The notes: a model not told the origin generated them from the letters alone. 13,676 bases of DNA from Irpex lacteus (GCA_001986395.2 MQVO02000237.1:1-13676), one strand, 5' to 3'; numbered from the stretch's first letter, positions 1 to 6,550 are shown. Numbers and translations are program-made.

Positions 1-132
1 AGTAAAGTTAAAGAATTAAGAAGGAGCGTAGCATATTTATTAATTTAAATTAAAATATTATAATAAAATAATTATTTATATTTATTACATTCGCACAGGT
101 CACTGTTCTCATAATTATTTTATTATTTTATA
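1..132. other. AT-rich spacer at window start
   Basis: Almost pure A/T with no reading frame or tRNA fold that I can support. It ends at the half-hairpin beginning near 133. Confidence 0.5.
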
Positions 133-167
133 ATCCGGGATAATTAATTATAACTAGTTTTTTTGGA
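133..167. repeat. Half copy of the long CTAG hairpin element
   Basis: The stretch CCGGGATAATTAATTA followed by TAACTAGTTTTTTTGG matches one end of the long palindromic elements at 8932-9010 and 13266-13343. The opposite arm and the central AT palindrome are absent, so this is a truncated copy. Coding-like sequence of the next pseudogene begins directly after it. Confidence 0.7.
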
Positions 168-593
168 TGGACTTTCTCCTACTGCAAAGATAGGTGTTAT
201 GTCCGCAGGAGCTGTAATTGGTGTGGTAGTACAGTAACTGTTGCTAATGCTATCGGTAGTCTTTCTCAAAAGAAAATTGATAATGCTGTCGCGGTTTCTG
301 CAGTAAATCGGCTACACCTCCAACAACTCCTACTTCACCTCCCACATCTCCAAACCTGATAGTGGAGATGGACCGGCCGCTTTTTCAATTGAACCTGGGC
401 TGATTTAGATACAGTTATGAGTTTATTAGATGCTAATCATATTTTACACATTTGTATATTATATTTACCTATTGCTTTAATGATTTTATATGTATCTACT
501 ATGGTAGTTGAAAATAAATGAAATTTAATATTATTAAATATATTTTTGGTGAATAATAATTTAATTTTAAAGAGAATAAGAAAAAGTAAATAA
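168..593 (+). pseudogene. Decayed mitochondrial hypothetical membrane-protein ORF
   Basis: Protein-like sequence continues across at least three frames. First comes LDGLSPTAKIGVMSAGAV, ending in TAA near 229. A frame change gives TVANAIGSLSQKKIDNAV, then a Pro/Thr/Ser-rich stretch around 320-355. A further shift near 400 gives SLLDANHILHICILYLPIAL, continuing through a hydrophobic helix, a TGA read as Trp and a short basic end to the TAA at 591-593. The pattern of Gly/Ala-rich segment, Pro-rich linker and membrane helix resembles ORFs of unknown function that I associate with Agaricomycete mitogenomes; this is from memory and not checked. At least two frameshifts and the lack of an upstream start make it a pseudogene. 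Its stop codon lies in the left arm of the next inverted repeat. Confidence 0.5.
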
Positions 594-718
594 TAAAGGA
601 TAGAGGCTGAGGTTGCGGATACCCGTATAGACCCTTTAACATATAGTGTAAGGTTGTCAAATACAATAATCACTAAAGTTTTTTTACTGGAATAACCAGG
701 ATCCTCTATCCTTTATTA
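591..718. repeat. 128-bp element with 16-bp perfect inverted-repeat ends
   Basis: TAATAAAGGATAGAGG at 591-606 is perfectly complementary to CCTCTATCCTTTATTA at 703-718. The 96-bp interior is less AT-rich than its surroundings, and I recognise no gene in it. It could fold as one long stem-loop RNA, or be a small palindrome-ended insertion. The GGATAGAGG word recurs at 6602-6632 in another hairpin. Confidence 0.75.
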
Positions 719-738
719 TCTGGAGAGGCTGAATTAAT

Positions 739-808
739 AGCAATTAGAGGAATCGAACCTCTGTCTTGATTGTGTAAAAATCACGCTAATCCCCTCAGCT
801 AAATCGCT
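739..808 (-). tRNA. trnV: tRNA-Val(UAC)
   Basis: A full cloverleaf on the minus strand. The acceptor is AGCGATT/AATTGCT, the D stem GCTG/TAGC, and the anticodon stem TGATT/AATCA encloses loop TTTACAC (anticodon UAC). The T arm is AGAGG-TTCGATT-CCTCT. Length is 70 nt and all four stems pair. It starts about 20 bp past the inverted-repeat element. Confidence 0.92.
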
Positions 809-992
809 TATGCCTTTTTTTTAGTTAGAACGAATAAATTTTAATTTGCTATTTTTTATTAAAGATATAATATATAAGATATATATAAAGATATTCTGTA
901 TTCAGATAATAAATAGTACTTTACACTTTTTTATTTTATTTGAGTATCCCTCCCATATTATTTATTTTATGTATTCTTTTATCTTTATTTTT

Positions 993-1013
993 AATTCTAA
1001 CTAGTTTTTTGGG
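993..1013. repeat. Half copy of CTAG hairpin element
   Basis: TTCTAACTAGTTTTTTGGG is the right arm of the hairpin family. No matching left arm lies nearby, so it is a truncated or recombined copy in the spacer between tRNA-Val and tRNA-His. The rest of 809-1070 is AT-rich with no gene seen. Confidence 0.55.
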
Positions 1014-1070
1014 ATAATGTATAAAATTAATTATCTTCTTTCTTTATCCAATTTGGATTTTAAAGGGCGG

Positions 1071-1141
1071 GCAGAATAAGAGATTCGAACTCTTTTCATC
1101 GTTGCCACAAAACGTCATTCTACCAATTGAACTAATTCTAC
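1071..1141 (-). tRNA. trnH: tRNA-His(GUG)
   Basis: A cloverleaf on the minus strand with acceptor GTAGAAT/ATTCTGC. The anticodon loop TTGTGGC (GUG) is closed by an ACGTT/AACGA stem with one mismatch at its base. The T arm is AGAG-TTCGAAT-CTCT. The preceding base (1142, G on the minus strand) can pair with the base after the acceptor, giving the extra G-1 typical of tRNA-His. Confidence 0.9.
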
Positions 1142-1372
1142 CTCTTTTATCCTTATTTATTTTATTAAAATAAAAAGGGGTTATATAATAATAATGATAA
1201 TTTTAGAAGTTATATTTTTAACTCCCGTTATCTATACAAGCTTTTATTCTAACGGCCAATCTCTAAACAGTATTGGCTCAACTAAGGATAAATATATCTA
1301 TTGTCTAATAATAATATAAGTTATAGCCAGATAGTTTTATATAAAAAAATATATAAAAGATAGATAAATTAA
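1142..1372. other. Spacer between tRNA-His and the plus-strand tRNAs
   Basis: AT-rich, with a less biased patch around 1225-1285 (ACTCCCGTTATCTATACAAG and neighbours). I see no coding frame or tRNA fold. Transcription orientation switches across this spacer, so it could hold promoters, but no motif can be defended. Confidence 0.4.
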
Positions 1373-1437
1373 AGCAAGATGGTGTAATAGGTGTAACACG
1401 CATGTCTTTTAATATATGTTCAAATCATATTTTTGCT
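1373..1437 (+). pseudogene. trnK: tRNA-Lys(UUU) lacking 3' anticodon stem and variable loop
   Basis: The acceptor AGCAAGA/TTTTGCT, D arm GTGT/ACAC and T arm ATATG-TTCAAAT-CATAT all pair. The 5' anticodon strand CATGT and loop CTTTTAA (UUU) are also present. After the loop only one T remains before the T stem, so the 3' anticodon strand and variable loop, about 8 nt, are gone (65 nt in all). An internal deletion is the simplest reading. Partial re-pairing of CATGT with ATATG would consume the T stem. It may be a pseudogene or need RNA repair. Confidence 0.75.
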
Positions 1438-1439
1438 AT

Positions 1440-1475
1440 CCAGAATTTTAGCTTAAAGGTAGAGTATGTCACTCC
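1440..1475 (+). pseudogene. Possible 5' half of a tRNA
   Basis: The run CAGAATTTTAGC-TTAAAGGTA-GAGT resembles an acceptor strand plus D arm with the GG-containing D loop, followed by TATGTCACT as a possible 5' anticodon strand. No 3' half follows; the sequence runs straight into the poly-T/poly-A hairpin. Identity cannot be assigned. Confidence 0.3.
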
Positions 1476-1500
1476 CCTTTTTTTATATAAAAAAAAGGAT
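1474..1500. repeat. Poly-T/poly-A hairpin
   Basis: CC followed by seven T, ATAT, eight A and GG forms a near-perfect hairpin. The same design recurs at 6581-6602 and 7454-7477, always beside tRNAs or spacers. It may be a processing or stability hairpin, or simply an expanded low-complexity palindrome. Confidence 0.6.
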
Positions 1501-1531
1501 GGATAGTTTAATTCTTTGTAATTTTAAAACC

Positions 1532-1603
1532 GGGATTATAGTTTAGTTGGTAAAACATAGACCTTGCACGTCTAAATAATGAGTTAAAATCTCATTGATT
1601 CCA
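1532..1603 (+). tRNA. trnA: tRNA-Ala(UGC)
   Basis: The acceptor is GGGATTA/TGATTCC, with D arm GTTT-AGTTGGTA-AAAC. Anticodon stem TAGAC/GTCTA encloses loop CTTGCAC (UGC). Variable AATA leads to T arm ATGAG-TTAAAAT-CTCAT. All stems pair fully apart from G-U pairs. Confidence 0.92.
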
Positions 1604-1645
1604 TATAAAATTGGTTTATAAATCTTTTATATATCTCTTTTCTTA

Positions 1646-1712
1646 GCCTTTATTGTGAAATGGTAGAGCAATACATTGAACCTGTATTAGTATAGGTTCA
1701 ACTAATTTATCC
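1646..1712 (+). pseudogene. trnF: tRNA-Phe(GAA), 3' end degraded
   Basis: Anticodon stem ATACA/TGTAT around loop TTGAACC gives anticodon GAA, and a D loop with AATGGTAGAGC is visible. The 5' strand GCCTTTA has no complementary 3' acceptor strand. The T region reads ATAGGTTCAACTAATTT and does not close, and the D stem is weakened. Either a pseudogene or a tRNA whose 3' half has been replaced. Confidence 0.6.
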
Positions 1713-1740
1713 TTTTTTTTAATTAAAAACTTTTTTTAGA

Positions 1741-1757
1741 TAACTAGTATTTTTGGT
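1741..1757. repeat. Degenerate half CTAG hairpin
   Basis: TAACTAGTATTTTTGG resembles the right arm of the hairpin family with one change. It lies just before the DNA polymerase remnant, as expected if these repeats mark fragment borders. Confidence 0.4.
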
Positions 1758-1799
1758 TGTTAATTATTAAATTGGTTAAAAGTATTGTGTATTCATCAT

Positions 1800-2269
1800 A
1801 ATAACCTTAAAGTCTTGCCTTTACGTGGTGCTTTGGCCTTATCTTTTGTTTAAATGATTCTAGGTCCCTTTCACACTACAGAAAGAAATGTTGCTAAATT
1901 AATCTTAAATAGTTTAAAAGGTAGATTTGGTATGGATTTCTCAAAGAGTGTAACGAGATTCATTGACTGTAAAACACATGATTTAGTATCTGTTACTAGA
2001 ATTCTAAAAAGTTCTATAGAGATGGATAAAGACCTTTTTTTAGATACATTTAAATTAGATATAGATAAAGAAATTTGTAAAAATTTTGGTGTTGATTATA
2101 TTAAAGCTTTAAATATGGGTCTTTTGAAGAGAAAACAACAAAAGGAACATATAAAACTGTATCTATCCCTATAGCTGCAGCTACATTATCTTATGCAAGA
2201 ATACATATGGCTAAACTAATGACAGATATTTTAAATAGATCCTCAATTTATTCAAAAGGAGGAAAATAA
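1800..2269 (+). pseudogene. dpo: Family B DNA polymerase remnant (linear-plasmid type)
   Basis: The open frame from 1854 contains AKLILNSLKGRFGM (1874-1930), which corresponds to polymerase motif B of protein-primed family B enzymes (Kx3NSxYG). The Tyr expected after NSL is Lys here. About 80 codons later a frame change near 2155 leads to VSIPIAAATLSYARIHM, the conserved segment that precedes the second catalytic Asp motif, which is itself missing. A stop near 1852 separates a short upstream piece (KVLPLRGALALSF). Such enzymes replicate invertron plasmids and are common as degenerate insertions in fungal mtDNA. Frameshift, stops and lost catalytic motif mark it as dead. Confidence 0.75.
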
Positions 2270-2415
2270 CCTAGGGGTTGATAATGCGAACAAGAACATT
2301 TATCACTTTCGAGGGAGATGTAATTTATTACTTTTCTCAAACTAGAGTAAGTAACCTAAGGGAAAGGAATTAAATAATATAATTAAACTATGATTCTCAT
2401 TATTTTATCTTTAAC
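2270..2415. other. Non-coding stretch after the polymerase remnant
   Basis: Less AT-rich than its surroundings, with CCTAGGGG near 2271 and CCTAAGGG near 2356. I see no sustained frame or recognised RNA. It may be a divergent end of the integrated plasmid. Confidence 0.3.
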
Positions 2416-2480
2416 TTATTCTATTCTATTCTATTCTATTCTATTCTATTCTATTATATTCTATTCCATTCCATTCTATT
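2416..2480. repeat. CTATT pentanucleotide tandem repeat
   Basis: Seven perfect CTATT units lie at 2421-2455, flanked by variant units (TTATT, ATATT, CTATT, CCATT, CCATT, CTATT), giving about 13 units. A typical slippage-prone microsatellite, probably variable in length between isolates. Confidence 0.95.
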
Positions 2481-2671
2481 CCTTAATAATTAATATTCCA
2501 CTTCCTCACCTAAGCGACACACTAACTATTTAAGAGATAGTTTCACACTCTATTTTAATTCTTGTAGAGATAGACTCCACCCTCACCACCATCTTTTTTT
2601 TTTACCCCTGGATAGATAACTATCTCTATTTTCTCCAGGAATCTTAGAATAATTTATTAATTAAAGAATTA
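2481..2671. other. Spacer with no recognised gene
   Basis: A C-rich pyrimidine-biased strand with short inverted words such as AACTATTTAAGAGATAGTT near 2523-2541. No frame of useful length. The short palindromes could form small hairpins. Confidence 0.4.
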
Positions 2672-2674
2672 TTA

Positions 2675-2748
2675 ACTTTACTTACTCCACCGGTGCTGAA
2701 ATTATTATCCCCAAAACTAAAGGTAAAAAAAGCTATCCACAGGAAGTA
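2675..2748 (+). pseudogene. Short coding remnant, family unknown
   Basis: One frame reads STGAEIIIPKTKGKKSYP and then QEVI to a stop. The composition is protein-like and basic, but only about 25 codons are open and I cannot name the family. It may belong with the plasmid-derived material upstream. Confidence 0.25.
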
Positions 2749-2800
2749 ATTTAATTAAACAGGGAATATATTTAAATAAAATTAATTAATAAAATAATCA

Positions 2801-2829
2801 CCAAAAAAACTAGATCCTCAATTTATTCA
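2801..2829. repeat. Half CTAG hairpin joined to a duplicated dpo-end sequence
   Basis: CCAAAAAAACTAG is a left arm of the hairpin family. It runs directly into ATCCTCAATTTATTCAAA, which also occurs at 2239-2256 in the last codons of the polymerase remnant. The short duplication at a hairpin arm suggests a recombination join. Confidence 0.55.
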
Positions 2830-2910
2830 AATCTTCTCTACTTTTAATTTTGGACATTTTACTCTTGCTCCAAAACTAAAACTAAATTTCTAATCTCCTT
2901 TTTAAATTAG

Positions 2911-3138
2911 GATAAATTCAATATATCTACTTCAACCCCTGCGCAAGTTACCCCTTTAACTTGACTTTTAGGTAAGATCCGTTCTAGCTCTCCCACTGAT
3001 GAGTTAAGCTCTGGGTATAACAAATTAAAAGTAGCTGGTTTCACTGCAGGAAATAAAATACAGATAGAGTTAATGGCAACTGTTTTTGAAAAAATCACGA
3101 AAGATTACTTATATGTATGATATAAAAAAAAGAATTAA
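2911..3138 (+). CDS. Unidentified ORF remnant (TGA as Trp)
   Basis: With TGA read as Trp this frame is open for about 75 codons to TAA at 3136-3138. It contains STSTPAQVTPLTWLLGKIRS, then NKLKVAGFTAGNKIQIELMA and TVFEKITKDYLYVWY. The composition is that of a soluble protein and is more convincing than the opposite strand. A TAG lies immediately 5' and there is no ATG at the start, so it is probably the 3' part of a broken gene. I do not recognise the family. It follows the polymerase remnant, so plasmid origin is possible. Confidence 0.35.
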
Positions 3139-3146
3139 TCTTTAAA

Positions 3147-3551
3147 GCCAAGAGTTGTACTCTTTTAGCCGAAACAATGGGGATGAAGCGGAGGTTTGTT
3201 CTGAAAGAATTATATTTAAATAGGTTCTTTATTTAAGATGAGCTCTTAAGGGATAAAGAATATAATGATAATTTGTTAAGTTAAGAAGCGTTGACGGACC
3301 TTATAGAAGGAGTTAGAGACCAAATAATGGAAAAAACGTCCAGAAATTTCCTTCCATATAAAGAAATTGTTCGTGAAAAGCTTTCAAAATCTACAGAGCT
3401 CATTGATACTGTAACTAAGGAAGGGAAAGTATTACCAACTCTTAATGCTGTGGCTCTTTATCTTCGGGAGTTAAATCCAGAGTATAAAGCATCAGCCGGG
3501 AGTCTTCACAATATTATGAAGAGAGGTGGTCTATACAAAGGTATATTTTAG
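3147..3551 (+). pseudogene. Broken ORF with possible NUMOD1-like C-terminus
   Basis: One frame runs from about 3147 with two internal TAA codons (near 3234 and 3282) to a stop at 3549-3551. The last 86 codons are open. The tail LNAVALYLRELNP and then SLHNIMKRGGLYKGIF resembles the helix-turn-helix NUMOD1 repeats that end GIY-YIG and HNH homing endonucleases. The remainder (DLIEGVRDQIMEKTSRN) is charged and unrecognised. If the reading is right, this is the DNA-binding tail of a dead homing endonuclease. The in-frame stops argue against function as one protein. Confidence 0.4.
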
Positions 3552-3623
3552 TGTGTTATCTTGTTAAAAATGAGGACAAAAAGGAATAAAGTAAAGTTTA
3601 TTGTTACGGTACTACTTTGTTTG

Positions 3624-4241
3624 CTAAACTTCGTTAGGGGGAGGCAGCCATATGGGAAAATAAGAAGGAATGCAAGCAGAAATTGGTATAATAGAAGATT
3701 GATTATTATACTTAGAACTTCGTATGCGAAAATAATCCTTAATACTCATACCATTTATTGCGGAAATCAGAAATTGCAGTTGAAGAGTGACTCGAGTAGT
3801 AAGAGGAGGATACTTATCAAAAAGAGGTAGAAGAATTGTTCGAATGATATGTTGATTATTAACAGACCAAATGACAAAACCTGCCTTAATAGGAATTGTA
3901 CCACCCCCTATAAACATTTCCATTAATCTTGTGAGTAAATTGTAAACACCCGCTCTAGACTTTAATAAAGAATTTACTCCACTGTGCCCACCAAATAATT
4001 GAGTTAAAGGTAATTTGATAGGTAATTCATACTTTGAGGGTAGAATACTTTTTAAGATTTCAAACTCAGCAAGGGTTAGTTTAAAATCAGGCATATTAAA
4101 TTTGAATATAGATTGATTCAGATTTAAATCTATGTTTTCCTTAGCATACTCAGGTGAAGGGTACTTTTTAAAAAAGTTATCAACTATTTTTACCGGATTA
4201 TCCTTATCTAAGTTTTTAAGTTTCTTCCAGAAGGAAAACTT
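3624..4241 (-). pseudogene. LAGLIDADG homing endonuclease remnant
   Basis: The minus-strand frame is open for 205 codons from a stop at 4242-4244; its first Met is at 4094. It contains ENIDLNLNQSIFKFNMPDFK, then KSRAGVYNLLTRLMEMF, GGGTIPIKAGFVIWSVNN, TRVTLQLQFLISAINGM and finally YFPIWL. This is the region I associate with fungal mitochondrial LAGLIDADG proteins just upstream of a second motif of the GGFIEAEGSF type. Here YFPIWL is followed by PPPNEV and a stop, so the protein is cut exactly where the catalytic helix should begin. Such enzymes are normally translated from group I introns fused to the upstream exon, which fits the lack of an early start. No exon or intron core was found beside it. 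Confidence 0.7.
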
Positions 4242-4270
4242 TTATTAAAAATAGGGGAACCCAAATAAAA

Positions 4271-4507
4271 TTATTCTTTATCTCTTTCTGCTTCTCCTTT
4301 TGTTATCTTATTCCTTAGTAAATATTGTTCAATTGTTTTCATGTCTACTTTAACTACTTTATCTACACCAGCAGTTTTACCTCCTTTATTCTCTATCACT
4401 TTTCTAACATTATAGATTTTATGCTAAATTCAGTAATCATTTAATTTATTTATACTTTCTTTCTTTCCAAGTAATGACTTTCTGAGATTCGCAGGGATGT
4501 CCACACG
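4271..4507 (-). pseudogene. Group II intron reverse transcriptase, N-terminal fragment
   Basis: The frame reads RVDIPANLRKSLLGKKESIN, then KLNDY-Trp(TGA)-I and an in-frame TAG. It continues VRKVIENKGGKTAGVDKVV, VDMKTIEQYLLRNK and ends at TAA 4271-4273. The VRKVxxNKGxKTAGVD block is the N-terminal signature of group II intron RT/maturases (the RVT_N region). Everything after RT block 0 is missing, including YADD and the maturase domain. It differs clearly from the RT remnant at 11073-11653, so it is a separate acquisition. Sequence upstream (4540-4620, minus) has another short protein-like run, SLIEGIKEELYKLDKNKSYF. Confidence 0.7.
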
Positions 4508-4729
4508 AAGGCTATTCAAAAGATTTTATATAAAACTTAATTGATCATTGGTTGACCTCTTACTAGAAATAAGACTTATTTTTATCTAATTTATAGAGTT
4601 CTTCCTTTATTCCTTCTATTAAACTTTTAATAGTGTATAAAATTTTCCCTCTTTATTTAATTTAGTCCTCTAATTAATTACAAAGATAATATTTATACTA
4701 CACATAAAACCCTATCCTTTATAGCATAA
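4508..4729. other. Spacer between RT remnant and hairpin
   Basis: Mostly AT-rich. Apart from the short minus-strand run SLIEGIKEELYKLDKN (about 4570-4620) there is nothing I can assign. Confidence 0.35.
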
Positions 4730-4776
4730 TCCCAAAAAACTAGGGCAAGAGTAGAAATAATTAGTTTTTTTGGGGA
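4730..4776. repeat. CTAG hairpin element
   Basis: The left arm TCCCAAAAAACTAG and right arm TTAGTTTTTTTGGGGA pair, enclosing a degenerate centre that ends in AGAAATAA. It abuts the nad5 fragment on its right, and the nad5 reading frame runs straight into the arm. Confidence 0.8.
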
Positions 4777-4972
4777 TTGTGCAAAAGGGTTTTACAATGG
4801 GTGTATCTCTATTTATTGTAACAGAAGTGAATACTGCAGAAATAGTACCAAGCCAATAAGCAGTGTGTCCTGAGATTTAATATTTTTCGAGTGCTTCCTC
4901 TAGGATTAGATCTTTGAAGTAGAACCCTGTAAGAAATGGAAATGCCATTAAGGGTAATGAACCAATAAGCTT
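4777..4972 (-). pseudogene. nad5: nad5 internal fragment
   Basis: The minus frame reads IGSLPLMAFPFLTGFYFKDL, then ILEEALEKY, an in-frame TAA and ISGHTAYWLGTISAVFTS. This is the conserved proton-channel region of NADH dehydrogenase subunit 5, with a stop inside it. Downstream the match fades (VTINRDTPIVKPF) and runs into the hairpin at 4730-4776. About 60 codons of a gene normally longer than 600 codons are present. A functional copy must lie elsewhere. Confidence 0.8.
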
Positions 4973-5291
4973 AAACTATTTCAGTTAAATGAACCATGGT
5001 ATTCCTTTTTACCATAAATAATTTAGCTATTTAATTTTAAGCCTCCTGACTCAGAGTCTGGTATCCCTAATTAGTAATCAAGTCCAGTAATAAATTTATA
5101 ATAAAATTAATTATCTGGCTGGCAGCTGCCCTTATTAAAAATAAATTATTCATGGGGTTTTATATATTTAATTAAACGAATCCTATAGTTTTAACTATTA
5201 ATTAATTTGTCTCCACCCTTTATCAAAAGAAAATAAAATAAAAATTTTTATTTTATAGATAATAAAACAAAGGGGGTATAAAATTAAAATA
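4973..5291. other. Spacer 3' of the cox2-like gene
   Basis: No gene recognised. It holds a 17-bp near-palindrome CCTGACTCAGAGTCTGG at 5045-5061 in a relatively GC-rich patch, and an AT palindrome AAAATAAAAATTTTTATTTT around 5234-5253 just downstream of the cox2-like stop codon on the minus strand. The latter could form a 3' hairpin on that transcript. Confidence 0.45.
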
Positions 5292-5783
5292 TTACAGAGT
5301 ATAGTAATAAGGAAGAAAAGCAAGGTACTCTGGGTTTAGTTGTAGTAGGTCTAAATAATAGTTATGTTCCAATATTCCCCTGATTAATCTTGTGGGAATC
5401 ATTTCTCCAACTCCGAACTCTAAAATACTGCTGTTATTGCTTAATAGAGAATAGTTACTAATGGAGCTACCACTATCTGAGCTTGTAAAAAAATCAGTGA
5501 CTGTGGTAGAGTTAGTACTATTACTAGAAGAAGCTATACTATATTCTGATGAAGGTATAGATTTTATGCCCTGAATTGAACTTGTACTTGGATTTGAATA
5601 ATTGTACAAATAATCAGATTGCATAGGGCTATCTTGAGGTAAATTGTTATTTAAACTATTAACTTTATTTATCTTGAAAATGCCTAACCCCTCTTTACTT
5701 GCAAGATAAGCTTTCTTAGGTAAAGCTTTTATAGAATAGAAGAAAGCAGGTAAAGAACAATAATGTAACTCTAAAACATTCAA
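5292..5783 (-). other. Foreign Ser/Asn-rich tail of the cox2-like ORF
   Basis: Codons 157-319 have no similarity to Cox2. A first part (about 157-205) includes LNVLELHYCSLPAFFYSIK and KKAYLASKEGLGIFKIN. A low-complexity Ser/Asn/Thr stretch (about 215-280) follows, then a more structured end containing GEMIPTRLIRGILEHNYY and LLQLNPEYLAFLP. No homing-endonuclease motif is visible. The intact frame over 163 codons in such a decayed region suggests recent arrival or selection. Confidence 0.6.
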
Positions 5784-6251
5784 ACCTAATTCTAAATCTG
5801 ATTCTGGAATCATATATGAATCAAATTCTATAGAATCACCACTATCATTTACATAATCACTGTATTCGTATGACCAATACCATTGATGTCCTACAACTTT
5901 AATTGTTATTGTAGGTGAGATAACTTCATCTAATAAATATAATAATCTGAATGAAGGGAAAGCAATAGCAATTAAGATAAAAGCTGGTGTGATTGTCCAG
6001 ATTAATTCAATTAATGTACCGTGATTTAAGTATTTATGTACAATTGCACTTTTACTACTATTATAGTAATAAATAATTGAAGTTAATACCCAGAAAACTC
6101 CTACTGAAATTACAACAAGGTAAAAAAAGATTGTGTTGTGTAATTCAACAATCCCAGTGAATCCTGGAGCTGCACTATCTTGGAAACCTATTTGCCAAGG
6201 ATGTGGAGCATCATTAAATATAGTATTTAAAAAAGAAAAATTAAAAATCAT
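5292..6251 (-). CDS. cox2: Cox2-like protein with CuA domain replaced by an unrelated tail
   Basis: An ATG-initiated 319-codon frame with no disruption. Residues 1-156 match fungal cytochrome c oxidase subunit 2 closely. They include the N-terminal DAPHPWQIGFQDSAAPG, transmembrane helix 1 (about 40-63), helix 2 (about 82-108) and the aromatic motif HQWYWSYEY at 122-130. Normal Cox2 is about 250 residues and continues after SDLELG with QLRLLEVDN and the copper-binding segment. Here the protein continues LNVLELHYCSLPAF and a 163-residue tail rich in Ser, Asn and Thr, with none of the Cys/His/Met ligands of CuA. I found no downstream exon with CSEICG-type sequence on either strand. It may be an exon reading into an intron ORF, a duplicated 5' end, or a split-gene arrangement. 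All five Trp codons are TGG. Confidence 0.85.
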   Translation of the reverse strand: MIFNFSFLNTIFNDAPHPWQIGFQDSAAPGFTGIVELHNTIFFYLVVISVGVFWVLTSIIYYYNSSKSAIVHKYLNHGTLIELIWTITPAFILIAIAFPSFRLLYLLDEVISPTITIKVVGHQWYWSYEYSDYVNDSGDSIEFDSYMIPESDLELGLNVLELHYCSLPAFFYSIKALPKKAYLASKEGLGIFKINKVNSLNNNLPQDSPMQSDYLYNYSNPSTSSIQGIKSIPSSEYSIASSSNSTNSTTVTDFFTSSDSGSSISNYSLLSNNSSILEFGVGEMIPTRLIRGILEHNYYLDLLQLNPEYLAFLPYYYTL

Positions 6252-6440
6252 TTTTATTTAAAATTTGTGTATACCTTAGGTAATATATTACTAATACCAA
6301 TTTATATTAAGATTAAATTATTTTTTTAGTTTTTGTCCTTTGTTTATAGATAAGAAAATAAGATTATTTATTTTCTTCTTATGTAATAAAAATAAAGAGG
6401 GTAAGTATTAGAAATAAAAAATAAATTATAAAAAATATAA
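6252..6440. other. Upstream region of the cox2-like ORF
   Basis: AT-rich leader on the minus-strand 5' side. No fungal mitochondrial promoter consensus could be recognised with confidence. Confidence 0.35.
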
Positions 6441-6482
6441 CCCCAAAAAAACTAGGAATTAGAAATAATTAGTTTTTTTGGG
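6441..6482. repeat. CTAG hairpin element, near-perfect with GAAA loop
   Basis: CCCAAAAAAACTA and TAGTTTTTTTGGG pair as the outer stem. AATTA-GAAA-TAATT forms the inner stem with a GAAA tetraloop on the plus strand. One of the cleanest members of the family. It lies about 190 bp upstream of the cox2-like start codon. Confidence 0.9.
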
Positions 6483-6550
6483 ATTGGATTAAAGTAATAA
6501 ATTTATACTCTCAGCTCATACTTTATAATTTATTAAACATAAAGTATTAA

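Noticed and set aside
437..673. Open minus-strand frame of 78 codons
   Set aside because: Antisense to the membrane-protein remnant and the inverted-repeat element; AT-rich composition with no family resemblance.
1474..1500. Intrinsic terminator at the poly-T/poly-A hairpins
   Set aside because: Stems are A/T only and mitochondrial polymerases do not use bacterial intrinsic termination; kept only as repeats.
2907..3098. Open minus-strand frame of 63 codons
   Set aside because: The plus strand, with TGA as Trp, gives a longer and more protein-like frame over the same bases.
3561..3830. Open plus-strand frame of 89 codons, basic
   Set aside because: Antisense shadow of the LAGLIDADG remnant at 3624-4241.
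5045..5061. Near-palindrome as part of a tRNA
   Set aside because: No consistent D or T arm in either orientation; noted only as a palindrome.
1..5291. Downstream cox2 exon carrying the CuA ligands
   Set aside because: I looked on both strands for CSEICG-like and QLRLLEVDN-like sequence and found none.
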